This document shows, piece after piece, positions 1 through 11,587 of a stretch of DNA of 64,000 nucleotides (positions within the stretch are counted from its first letter, which is position 1; the number at the start of each line of letters is the position of its first letter). Both the position numbers and the translations under genes were made by a program. Under the pieces are notes generated by a model. It was given only the letters and a program-made list of their open reading frames with translations. It was not told the DNA's origin and ran no database searches. This stretch comes from Ooceraea biroi (Eukaryota > Arthropoda > Insecta > Hymenoptera > Formicidae): positions 15,306,278-15,370,277 of the forward strand of contig NC_039507.1 in the NCBI RefSeq assembly GCF_003672135.1, given 5' to 3'.

Positions 1-89
1 TTCACAAGTTAACGCAAAGAATCGTTCAATTGGAAGAATTTTTCCAATTTTGTATGATATTTACAATAATGTTAATAAATGATGAATAC

Positions 90-2419
90 CCTAAGCTGCT
101 CCAGCCAGTTCCTAACTTCAAGAAATGATGACTCATTGGTTAGGTCAAAAATTAGTAGGAAACCCATGGAATCCCGGTAAAAGGCTGTAGTTAGACTTCT
201 GAACCTGGATATCGATAACGTTAAACCACTTGCATGAAATGTTAGATTGAGAGTTTATCATTCTTACATGCAAGAGACACAGCATCATATACATACATAT
301 ATCAAGAGAATATCTGCATATTATATTTATTTATTTCTACTTATATTCTTTTGCATTATAATATTCTGAAATATTCTTTATAATAATATGTATTGGGTTG
401 GCCAAAAAGTAATTGCGTTTTTTTTTTATATAAATAAAAGGCGAATTTTTCATGGGAAACAAAAACTTTATTAAACAATATATTGTCCATTTTGTTTGAT
501 TATCTTTTGCCATTTTTCAGGCAACTTCATGATTCCGCGCTCAAAAAAGTTCTTATCTTTTTCAGCAAAAAACAATTCCAAGAACGATTTCATATTCTCA
601 TCAGCAGTCAAGGTTTTACCATTCAAGGCGTTTTGCAAAGAACGAAACAAATGGTAATCTGATGGTGCCAGGTCTGGCGAATATGGTGGATGTGGTAACA
701 TCATGGTAACACATCCCATCCAAGCTGCAACAATTTGTGACGAGTGACCAAACTTGTACGTGGTCTAGCGTTATCATGGTGAAACACAACACCTTTGCGA
801 TTCACCAATTCTCGACGTTTTACGTCTGAATGAATGGTTTGATTCCTTGCAAGCAGCTCAAAATACACAGTCCCACCAGACTGACAGCATAATCTTTCTT
901 TGGTGAATATCTGCTTTTCAAGTGCTTTGAGCAGGTTCATCACGATCTTTTTCGTTTGACGTTGTTGTAGACGATCCATTTTTCGTCGCCTGTTATCATA
1001 CGTTTCAAAAATCGATCATTTTCCTCACGTTTCAAAAGAGAATCGCAGATGTCAATACGCTTAGTGAGATGAATTTCTTTGAGCTCATGTGCTACCCAAA
1101 TATCGATGTATCCAAGTCGTTTTAAATGGTTTTCAACACTCGATTTCGATATGTTAAGATTCTCAGCAATCTCTCGTGTCGTTAAACGCCGATTCGAATC
1201 GATCAGTGCCTTTAGTTTGTCATCATCAATTTCGATTGGCCTTCCTGAGCGTGGTGCATCTTTCACATTAAAATCTCCAGATCGAAATTTAGTAAAGCAA
1301 TTTTGACACTGCCGCAGTTTTAAAGCATCTTCGCCATATACATCAGATAACTTTGTATGAGCTTGCACAGCGTTTTTCCCTTTTCGGAAGTAATAAAACA
1401 AAATATGACGAAAATGTTCTTTTTGATTTTCCATTTTGAAATCGACGGCAAAGAAACAATTGTTAACGAAATCGTGTACTTTCTTTTTGTAAAACAAGCT
1501 TGAACTGTGAGTTGTTAACCTACATAATGAATTTGCGGTTTAGAATGAAGTTAGTTACATTTCAAGACATGTATGTCCATCTATTGGAAAAAAACGCAAT
1601 TACTTTTTGGCCAACCCAATATAATAATACATATAATAACAGTATAATTTGTCAAGTTTTGCAATAATATTTAAATAGTAAATGTAATATAATTAACAGA
1701 GAATTCTCTCTTCTTCGTTATATGTTATTTCTTTTACATATGAATCTACTATTGCATATATTATTGGATACTATAGTATATGGATATATGAATATTACAA
1801 CATTATTAAAATTTAACAATAATTTACTAAAGAGTATTACAAATGTATATTTACCCATAATTACCAAGATACTTTACTACTGCATGCGCATAAGGTCATT
1901 CAATATACTTACCGTTCCTGACCAGCCGTGTCCCAAAGTTGCAGGTGTACTCGTTGGCTTCTACCATTTTCTGTTTGATATATCTGTAATAACAAGTCAT
2001 TTTTGCTAGTGAATGTCGATGCCGAACATACCTGAGCCATCTTCTTTATCATTGCTGATATCTCATGTACATAAATACCCAAGCATGGCTAACATATGTG
2101 TCATACTTATATATGTTAATACGCAACGCTCTTACTAGAAGCCTTCATTATGCGAAACTGTTATTACTGTACTATCTTTAAATATGCAAGAAGCTTACTC
2201 AAAACTATGTTAACTTTATTATTTTTATATCACATCAATGCTATCATGCAAGCTATATTCCTTATGTCGCTTTACCACTCGTTTCTCCTTGAAATCGATT
2301 CCAACGGTGGATACGTATCGGGAGTTGAAAGTACCATCGGTATACTGGTAAAGAAAGCTCGTCTTGCCAACGCCGGAGTTGCCGAGTGCCAGAAATTTTA
2401 TCAAGTAATCGTAATTCAT
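90..2419 (-). CDS. Rab27: Rab27 small GTPase, 5' half (three coding exons; 3' part beyond the left edge)
   Basis: Rab27 is a membrane-bound GTPase that docks secretory vesicles and lysosome-related organelles through Slp/Slac2 effectors. Coding exons read on the minus strand are 2276-2419, 1913-1983 and 90-204. All have GT..AG borders and matching phases, together 110 codons. The start MNYDYLIKFLALG matches the usual Rab27 N-terminus. Visible motifs are the P-loop GNSGVGKT (residues 13-20), switch I STVGIDF, and the G3 motif WDTAGQER. The third exon begins FRSLTTAFYRDSMGFLL and ends NWLEQLR. The insert between KRV and the QLWDTAGQER strand (IYQTENGRSQRVHL) is characteristic of Rab27 among Rabs. 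The NKxD and SAK motifs and the prenylated C-terminal cysteines are not in the window. A mariner sits in the intron between the second and third exons. The gene is divergent from RBM39. The family call is firm; the transcript ends are not seen. Confidence 0.93.
393..1619 (-). mobile_element. Degenerate mariner (Tc1/mariner, DD34D) transposon in a Rab27 intron
   Basis: A 1227-bp element with perfect 32-bp terminal inverted repeats starting TTGGGTTGGCCAAAAAG (393-424 and 1588-1619) and TA on both sides (391-392, 1620-1621). The transposase reads on the minus strand from an ATG at 1432-1434. It has an N-terminal helix-turn-helix region, the linker-like APRSGRP, and the three catalytic blocks TGDEKWI, HDNARPR and YSPDLAPSDYHLF. 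The spacing from the second to the third catalytic Asp is 34 residues once the extra bases are ignored. The coding region is spread over three frames. The first frame stops at 940-942. The next frame is broken by an 11-bp tandem duplication of GGTAACATCAT at about 694-714, between the second and third Asp. The element is therefore dead as a transposase source, while its ends look intact. Confidence 0.95.
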
Positions 2420-3797
2420 TTTGACGATGATTCTTGGTAAAAATATCAGTATTCTGGTGAAGAAATTACGTAGGTGTCAGTACGACGTCAGCAAAAGGAA
2501 TAATTTGCCGGAAAAGGCAATAATAATTATAACGTCGCAATTAATTACGCAATTAATTACGCGCTCCGCCTTTCGACACGTTGTCGAACGATCACGTTAA
2601 CGTCGACCAACTGCCAGGTGTTTGCGATATTTAACATGGACACCTGTTGCCTACGTGTGCTACTTTTGAAAGATCCGCGCCCACGTAACGCGGAACACCG
2701 CTGAACTACAGTGGGTGATTATCATGTAAAGATTGTGCGAGCATACATTATCACACTCGCGACTCCACGACGAATCTGACCGTCAGATTCTGACGTAACG
2801 TGTCAAATTGCAGACGATAAACGAACCTCACTCTCGGCGAACAGTACGATCATTAAATGATTGACGTGACTTTTTCTGATGAGTTTGGGAACAGCAAATT
2901 TGCGCGAATGTTAAATCACCGTCCTCGCATATGCGCGAGGAATATTTCTTATAGTTATAAATGTTGTATATCCAAATAAATGTATATGTAATAAATAAAT
3001 AAAAAAGATTATAACGTATAAATATATTTGTGTATAATAAATATGCCGTCATGTAGGTTCTTATCTATCTATATTATCTATCTATCGTCTGACACGATGT
3101 TTGATGTCCAATGGACGCCTTGGTATACTAGGGAATTTGGCAAATAACAAAGTCACTTCCTAGAAAATACAGTCTCCTATTGGCTATCAAAATGTAAGTC
3201 AGATATCAAAATATGAATGCAGCCTAAAGATTTAAAAACTAGTTAGACAATAATAATAAACAAAATATAAGATTTTTAAATTAAATATTATCAACGAGAA
3301 ACATATCCAGGCACAATGCACGCTTAATTCGGAAATGCTGAAACATAGACTACACAAATCTGACCTAATTTTGATTCTTGTAATTCGTAAACTAAATGAT
3401 TGAAACAGTGATTTTAAGTTATTTTTGTTTACTCTATATACGTAAAAATACGAAAAATCCTGCGACTCCAGTCTCGAAATGACTCGCGTATTACAAACGT
3501 CACTTCCGAAGGAGGACTCGTTGCATCCGGTGTCGACCATTTTATTTCGCTCGTGCCGTTCATCGTTTCGTCGTCGTTATTGGATCGTTCGTCGTATAAT
3601 TGCATTAAGATTGGTATTCGAGTCGCTCTATGTAGAGTGCTCGTCGTCTGTACGTTACAGTTCGCAATAGATTCTTTAATCTCGTGTATTTTATCTATCG
3701 ATATATACACATGTATCTTTTTCTTATCTGCGAACAGAAGTGAAGTCTGTGTGGTGTGCTAATGCGTGGCGTTTCAGAGAGCTCACCGACTCACGCA
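2420..3797. promoter_or_regulatory. Divergent intergenic region between Rab27 and RBM39
   Basis: About 1.38 kb separates the two start codons. It should hold both 5' UTRs and both promoters. A CpG-rich stretch at roughly 2560-2830 contrasts with AT-rich sequence at 2940-3100. A short TATC run lies at about 3060-3090. A second CpG-bearing stretch at 3470-3660 precedes the RBM39 start and may be its 5' UTR. Open frames here on both strands are short, overlap each other and match nothing I recognise. I could not place a transcription start. Confidence 0.5.
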
Positions 3798-4096
3798 ATG
3801 GCGGAGGACTTGGATGTCGAAGCGATGCTGGAAGCTCCTTATAAAAAAGGGGTAAGCTTTGTTTTTTTATTAATTTTGCTTTTGTCTGTTTTCACTACCT
3901 TTTCTCTCTTTCTCTCTCTATCTATCTTTATCTCTTACTCTTTGCCTCTCCGTTTCATTCTTATCGCCCACTATTTTCGTCTCGCTGAGCTCGCGAATTC
4001 TATTGTCTGGATGCGCAAGGCGTGCCTTTTTTTATGTGTGCACTCGCCCGCGTAAGTGAAAGAGAATTCACCATTTTCTTCCGTCCTTTCTCTCTG

Positions 4097-4153
<57 letters not shown>

Positions 4154-6737
4154 CTATCTCTCTATCTCTCTCGCTCTCTCTCTCTTATTCTCACTTACTC
4201 ACTCCATTTCTTGCTCTATCCACTCTGTGTGATTTATGGATAGGTTATACATATATAGATATGTACATGTATATATGTAACAAAGTACGCCCTTGTCTCT
4301 GATGTACCAACTATTGATCAACACCTCCATTTTCTGTACTTATAGATGGTACGTAACATGTACCCTCGCGCTCGTAGGATGTTCGCCAGCGAGTTCCTAG
4401 AATGCACTTGAAAGACGAGGTATTAAGATATAGCAATCATCTAACATCATTCTCTATTTAATTTTTATTTTTTCTGTCTCCTTCCTTACTTTGACTAACC
4501 TTTGTTTTTTTTTTCCTTTTTTTTCTCCCAAAGTTTCGTCTTACTTGATTAAAGTGTAGCGCGTTGCTATCATGGCCGTGTAACTTCAAGTGGAGGCAGT
4601 TTTAGAGACAGTGATAGCCGTTTTATAGATATGGTGACATTGATATATCGTTTGCAGAAATCTCAAAGATTGTTGTGTATGAGTAAAAGTTGAGTGGATG
4701 CGTGAATATATGTAAATTGAAGCATGTATGATGGTGAGTTTGATAAAGTGTATACATATATCGTATCTTCCGATCTTAGGACTTATGAGTTTTAATACTT
4801 ATTTGTTTGAAATAGGTCAAGTGCTGCAAGCAATCATTTGTGATTCATAGATTTAAAGACATGCCTTGATTTAAGTCTTTCATACATGTATACAAAAATT
4901 AATCTAATATTATTTATTTATGGAATTTTATGTACTGAATATAAGACAGATGTGGTTGGTACTACGATCATACTTGAGTCGCTCAGATTCAACAAAATAA
5001 ACGAATTATATAACGATAATACGAATCGTGCTAAAATGAAAAATTATCCATCTAGAAGATATAAATAAAGTGTAAAAAGTATTTAACAACACTGATAATA
5101 TCCTGTCTTCCTTGTTCTTCAAGAATAAGTTGATTTGAAAAAATAAACTTCTATTAGAAATTTGAAAAAATATTTTTATAATTATTTTAATTATTTTCTT
5201 TAAAATTACTTTAAATTAATCAAGGAAAGAATATTCTTTTTCTATCCGACAAATGCTTATGTCATTATTACATATACATACATATGCTATTGTATTTAAT
5301 ATCAATTGTGAATAGAGAAACTGTCAATTTAATTGTAATCTGTAAATTTTTAACTAATTTCTGTCTTGGTTTAGTTTAATCTCAATTCATTATTATATTA
5401 TTATATTATATTTGTCGTTAGGACGTTTCATCAGTACATCAATTATAATGAAGTAATTTTATATTTTTATTTTCTGTGTTTAACAGAACTGTGAGATATA
5501 TAAAGTATTATTATATTAAATTCCCAAGACATAGTTTTCTAGGGAACCTCAGAGTGCTTTACTTATAACTGTTCATGGCGAGCTCATTTTATACTATCTT
5601 TAACCCCTGTCTATTGTTTTTGTACAACTTATAATGATAGTCATTTGCCTTCTAGGTAATGCCATCGATCAAGTATCGCAACTCATAATTACAACAGAAG
5701 ACACGTCAGGCTTCAAAAATTTCTGTATTGTCTTTAACTCCTTACCTATCCTTTATCAACTTTGGCGTTGCTGAGTTGTTTATAAAATACCTATCCATTG
5801 TATTAACTTTATTCAGGTCTGGTTAATATCTCGATAATTTCAGTTTCTTAAGTATTGCTTAATACTTGAGAATAAGTATTACTTAAGTTAAATATCGAGT
5901 ATTATATTAAATATAAGATTGGTATTGAAGATTTACATATAAATTTAAATATTAATTTATTATTTTATGACTTATGAAAAAATATGCTGAGAGACTACTC
6001 ATGAAACTGGATAGGAATTTTGTAAGCAGGAATATTACGTTTCGGATTTGTAAGTGACCACATGAAGGTATATGATAATTTGACCAGAAAAAAAGATTGA
6101 ACCTTAGAAAGAAGATTGAACTTGTTTAAGAAAATGTTTCAAGAATTTCTTTTTATTGTTTATCAGTAAAGTCTGCTGATTAAATTCTTAATCATATATA
6201 ACATTGAATTAATAACATTGCAACAGAATTTCAATTGAAGTAGTTCAAAGTTATTTATTAAATATATATATATTTGTACTACCATATCGCATCATCATTC
6301 AGGTGCGCGTATTACATTACGCACGTGTTATAACAAGAATGAAGGAAACATTTTCTCAGTCAGATGACGAGTTTGTGCGGGTGGTTGCAGACTACGGTCG
6401 ATCTGCCAATTCCTCGTATCGAGGAAAGGAGATGATCTAAAACGACATATAATTAAAGAGAGATATGCTCCCCAATCGGTAAATGCGCGCGGGCAATCGT
6501 AGACTAGCGATTGGGTTGCTCACTCGCGTCTTTCTCGCGCTTACATTCGTTTTGAAATCGTGCTGTCTTTGATGAGGGCTCTCTTTTGCAGAAGAAAAAG
6601 GATGTATGGTTGGCCATTGGTAGTTTAAAGACCAAGGCATGCTCAACCCAAGATTGCAATGCTTTCCTAAAACCCGATAAAGCGATTGGTAAGTCTGAGC
6701 CAGGTGCATGCGACCGTGTCGCATCGCTATGCTCGCC

Positions 6738-6802
<65 letters not shown>

Positions 6803-9800
6803 TCTCTCTCACGCTCGCTCTTCTCTTCTTATGCCTTCGCCCCCTCTCCCTCAGCGCTTTCAGAGATCCATAGAGTCCTGGAAATAAAACGCAAACAAAA
6901 AATGAGAAAGAGCACGAGAATTGACGCCGACGTCTGTCTCTGTCATCCAGCATCAATAAAAGCATTGCTCTTCTGCAGCAAGGAAAGGTTGCTACTGTAG
7001 TATTGACAGGCGATTAAAAAAAAAAATAGAAAAAAAGATTCTTTCGTTTTGAATTACTTGAATTTGACATTTATAAAAGATAGAAATAAGAACGCAGAAA
7101 AGAAATATATATTTATATATTTTATATATAGCAAAAACCTGTCATTACGAGATTTACTAACATTCTACGATTTGCTTTTTGTCCCCTTGTTCGCGCGTCC
7201 CTGCCACATCGGCTGGCTGGCATGGCATTCAACTGTTTGCTGTTCGTAGGAGCAGGATTCTTCCTCCAAAGACAAGTCCTCCAAGGAGAATGGGTCTAGC
7301 CGTAAATCGTCTGGGTGAGTAAAATCTATTTTGAATTACCTAGATTAAGCCTTGATTAAATTGGAGAGTGTGTAGATAACAATTGCAAGATTTCATTGCA
7401 CGATCCTCATCTTTAACTTTGGAACTCGGTGAGACTAGGTGACCCCCATATCATGCATTGAAACATTTTAGAAGTTTGATATGTTTTCTCAAAATCGACT
7501 TGCCATCGTTTTGCTTTCATGCATTTTGAGAATTTACTTTGCTCACTTTCAAATATATGGAACAGTTTATTGTATCAATACTCTTGTATTAAAGGGACTA
7601 ATAATATGATAAAACTTAGTAATTTTCTAACTTACCTGATTAAATATGGAAAGATTTTTAGAAAATATTTGCTTATCTTACATTATTGTTAGAATGCCTT
7701 TATTTCGGATTTACATATTCAATTTATGTAAATTGCCAAAATTTACAAAATATCACTAAAAATATTGTGATTACTTTTAGAATATCATATTAACATACAT
7801 GTAACATACAAGTCATTTTCGATGTTGCTCTGTCCATTCAAGTTAGGTTGAAAACAAGAATTGTTTCTTGCAACACTGTGTGATGTCGCATATAACTATG
7901 TTCTTACGCCATAATTGAAGCAGCGTTAGCCATTCGCTTAACAGACCCATCTGAAGTTTTATTCTCTTTGTTATAGACCCCATACAATTAGTGTAAATGC
8001 CGGTTAATTTGATAATTCCAAACTAGACGTGGTCATGGTAAGTATATAGGAAGAATATCTGTACTACAGAGAAATCTCTTGCGAGCTTGAAACATATTTT
8101 CTTAATAGCTCCGAATAAAGGCAAGATTATGTAAAATTATAAAGTAGCACTGCTTGTGCTGCTTTGACAATCAATTCTTAGGAAATTCAAATGTCGAAGA
8201 ATACTAAAAAGTTTAGCAATATGTATAATAACTTGGTTTTTTATTCGATATTAAGTATTGTGGAACTCAAAAACATTTTTCAGCGCTTTTATTTTCACGT
8301 TACTATCATAATATTACAAAGTATAATGCTGCAATAATATTCTAATGTTGTAGCAAAATAATTTTATAACTGTGAACATCGATACGTAAATATTAATAGG
8401 TTTCATTTAAAGTTAGCATTCGAAAGTTTAGGGTTATCTAAATGTCTGGGATATTTCAGATTTGTCTTCGATTTTCTTGATAATTTTGAAAATTATTCGC
8501 TTTTCAATTTTATCTTTGTCAAATTGTTTAATAATTAACCATATTTATGATTCTGAAGTCGTCTGTGTCTTGCCATTAAAGCAAATGTTTTTCTTTGTTT
8601 GCCGTGTAACATAAGCTGATACATTTGAAATAGAAATTCTTCCCCAAGATATCTTACATCTCCATCTTTGATACCTAACTGGGGAAACCTAAGGATTTAC
8701 CGCAAGCATTGATATTTCCCATTTTGGGCAGATCTTCTTAATTGAAGTACTTCTCTTTTATAGGAAAAGCAAACATCGTTCGCGTTCTCGTTCACGATCT
8801 CGAGATCGAGATCGTCGAGACAAAGATCGACGGGATCGCGACAGAGACAGGGATCGGGATCGTGACCGTGATAGGGACCGCGATCGTGATCGCGATCGTC
8901 GGCACAGCTCCAATTCACGGGACAGGCGGGACCGAGACAGAGATCGTGATAGCGATAGGGACAAAGACAGGCGGGACAGAGATCGGGATAGAGATAGAAG
9001 AAGAAAAAGATCATTGACACCGTTAACGTTACCTAGAGCTCGACCGCCATTCGGAAAAGGACACAGTCCCCTTGGAATGTAAGTAATACCCATCATTACA
9101 TTTATAAAACTTGAAAATTTCATTGAAAATCAAATTAATGTTCATGCACAACGCTAGTTCTTTATTGCGAATTGTAATTATCAGCTTTTATTAACTTGAT
9201 TTCATTGATACATCTTGAAATGCATAAAAGACTAGACCCAGTCCTAGAATTGCAATCTATGACTTTGGGGGATTTACTTATGCAAGATCAATTGGAATAT
9301 TAAACTTTGTAGATTTTGTTACTATTCAAGTTTAGTAACATGATTTAATATTCAACACAATAGCAATATTCAGAAATTTATAAAATAGGACTTTTCTGAG
9401 GAGTTTCAGTATTACCTTTCTTTTCTTACATTTTTTGAATATGATTATTTTGTGTTTGAAGAAATGATGAACTAACACCAGAAGAGCGGGATGCTAGAAC
9501 AGTCTTTTGTATGCAATTAAGTCAGCGAATTCGGGCACGAGATTTGGAAGAATTCTTCTCGAGCGTTGGCAAAGTGCAAGATGTGAGATTAATTACATGC
9601 AACAAAACTCGGAGATTCAAAGGCATTGCTTATGTTGAGTTTAAGGATCCAGAAAGTGTAACATTGGTGAGTATAATTAATTTGGGTCATTATTAATTAG
9701 ATAATAATTCATAAATAGCAATTTGTAAATGGATAAAAGTTTAATAAAAATTAAACAAAGGTCCAAAGCCGGATCGGAACGTTTGAATTTAATCACTTTT

Positions 9801-11587
9801 ATTTAATCAAGTATTGTATTGTAATATACGTCAATCACATTTTCAGGCTTTTACATGTCCCTATTAATATTATTGATGGAATAGAGTTTTAATTATATTA
9901 AGTATATTGGTATATTAAATATTATCTACTTATTAAGTTATAATAAGTAGAGTCTTGATTGTATTAGTATTTTTTTTGTAAAACAATATTTTTTAATGTT
10001 TTTTTATATTTGGTGTTGAAATCTTCTAAAGAGTTAAATAAATATAATTATATATTTGTTTAACATTATAATATTGTATTTGCAGGCGCTTGGTCTGTCA
10101 GGTCAGAAGCTCCTTGGAGTGCCTATTGTAGTACAACACACTCAAGCTGAGAAAAATCGTATGGGCAATTCGATGCCAAACTTAATGCCCAAGGGACAGA
10201 CGGGACCAATGAGATTATATGTGGGATCTTTGCACTTTAACATTACGGAGGATATGCTTCGCGGAATCTTCGAGCCATTCGGAAAGATCGACAACATACA
10301 ACTTATTATGGATCCGGAAACAGGGCGAAGCAAGGGTTACGGGTTCTTGACAGTAAGTTCTCAATGACATTTTATCGAAATATTTTTTCTGAATATCATG
10401 CAATTGATTTAAATAATTAATATTTTCCGCCACATGTATGTATGTGAAATTCAATTTTACTTGTGTTCTTAGTTCAGAAATGCGGACGACGCAAAGAAAG
10501 CATTGGAACAGCTTAACGGGTTCGAGCTCGCTGGTAGACCTATGAAGGTTGGAAACGTAACGGAACGCACTGATTTGATCCAAGGACCGTCTCTTCTCGA
10601 CACGGATGAGCTAGATCGTAGTGGCATCGATCTTGGTGCGACTGGCAGGTACATAAAATATTGTATTTATGTATAAATATAAATATATCGTGTAAAATAA
10701 TAGCACCGAGAAATAAATAAATGAAATAAGTTGAAACTAACGTGTTGAAATTTGTATTATTCTTGCAGATTGCAATTAATGTTCAAATTGGCGGAAGGTA
10801 CCGGTCTGGAAATTCCGCCGGCAGCAGCAAATGCTTTAAATATGGCCCCAGTTATGACACAACCACAACCACCGCCTCAAGCCGCTCCTCCGATTGCAAC
10901 ACAATGTTTCATGTTGTCAAATATGTTCGATCCACAAAAGTAAGTTCCGCTTTTCGTGCTTCAAATAATCATTTATGATTATATATTGCATATTTGTAGA
11001 CCTGGTGCTACGTATACCATACTTTCACTAGGGGGAATATATATGCAAAATAAAAATGTTATCATACTGAAATCACAAATAACATGCATAAACATGTGCA
11101 AACTATGATAACATAACACATATTAGAAAATAATTTTAAAAAATGATTATTATTAATCTAATTATATAATTAAACTTAATTTAATAAGTTTGTTAAATAT
11201 AAAAATTTTATTTTTCTAAAATTACGAATAATACTGTATTTTTCTGTGAAATCGAGTGAAAATTATAGCTTGAACATTATTACTTTCAGTGAGACAAATC
11301 CTAACTGGGCGAAGGAAATCCGCGACGACGTAATCGAGGAATGTAACAAGCATGGTGGCGTACTACATGTGTACGTGGATCAGGCATCACCACAGGGAAA
11401 CGTATACGTAAAATGTCCATCGATCGCGACTGCCGTGGCAGCGGTGAATTCGTTGCACGGTCGATGGTTCGCCGGCCGTGTAATAACCGCCGCTTACGTG
11501 CCGGTGGTGAATTATCATTCGCTGTTCCCAGACGCGATGACTGCGCTGCAGTTGTTGGTACCGAGCGCACCACGAAGAGGAATGTGA
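3798..11587 (+). CDS. RBM39: RBM39 / Caper, RNA-binding splicing factor (complete, 8 coding exons, 516 aa)
   Basis: Coding exons are 3798-3851, 7250-7314, 8764-9078, 9462-9666, 10086-10352, 10473-10648, 10769-10939 and 11290-11587. Every junction is GT..AG and the phases agree; the total is 1551 nt. RBM39 is a nuclear SR-like factor that works with U2AF65/SF3b in 3' splice-site choice and coactivates some transcription factors. The order is: conserved MAEDLDVEAMLEAPYKK start; an RS/RD-rich segment (about 41-125); RRM1 (about 159-235; RNP2 VFCMQL, RNP1 KGIAYVEF); RRM2 (about 255-333; RNP2 LYVGSL 257-262, RNP1 KGYGFLTF split by an intron after T302); a Pro/Gln-rich linker with MTQPQPPP; and a C-terminal UHM-type RRM3 with CNKHGG, NVYVKC and the GRWF signature, ending at TGA 11585-11587. 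The length is close to the vertebrate protein. Intron 1 (3.4 kb) contains a candidate cassette exon. The call is very secure; the 5' UTR is not defined. Confidence 0.97.
4086..4165. repeat. (TC)n followed by (TATC)n microsatellite in RBM39 intron 1
   Basis: About 45 bp of CT dinucleotides pass directly into TATC tetranucleotides, then mixed CT sequence. The Leu/Ser-rich open frame through it (4022-4243) is a product of the repeat. Confidence 0.95.
6592..6688 (+). other. RBM39: Candidate 97-nt poison (NMD) exon in RBM39 intron 1
   Basis: The acceptor is a pyrimidine-rich run ending CTCTTTTGCAG (AG at 6590-6591) and the donor is a consensus G|GTAAGT at 6689. The exon is open in the phase supplied by coding exon 1 (adds KKKDVWLAIGSLK and onward). 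Its length is 97 nt (32 codons + 1), so it shifts exon 2 (7250-7314) into a frame that ends at TAG 7297-7299. Six more coding exons follow, so inclusion should trigger nonsense-mediated decay. A (CT)n tract, the class of sequence bound by PTB-like proteins, begins 53 nt after the donor. What is seen is the splice sites, the frame and the stop; that the exon is used is an inference. Confidence 0.5.
6742..6808. repeat. (CT)n / (CA)n microsatellite downstream of the candidate cassette exon
   Basis: About 50 bp of CT repeats, five CA units, and more CT. Long Ser/Leu or Arg/Glu frames across it on both strands are repeat artefacts. Confidence 0.95.
7315..8763. other. RBM39 intron 2, no further feature
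   Basis: AT-rich intronic sequence between the consensus donor GTGAGT at 7315 and the acceptor TTTTATAG ending at 8763. I found no open cassette exon or transposon end here. Confidence 0.6.

Noticed and set aside
4349..4420. Possible second cassette exon in RBM39 intron 1 after TTTCTGTACTTATAG
   Set aside because: The acceptor is fair but the donor (GAG|GTATTA) is weak, and the frame has no support; much weaker than the 6592-6688 candidate.
6504..6965. 153-codon minus-strand frame and two plus-strand frames over the same bases
   Set aside because: They are created by the CT/CA microsatellite; no frame has splice or domain support. The real signal there is the 97-nt cassette exon.
8697..9123. 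Long antisense frames opposite the RS/RD exon of RBM39
   Set aside because: Arg/Ser/Leu or Cys/Asp/Pro patterns are mirror images of the repetitive coding exon on the plus strand.
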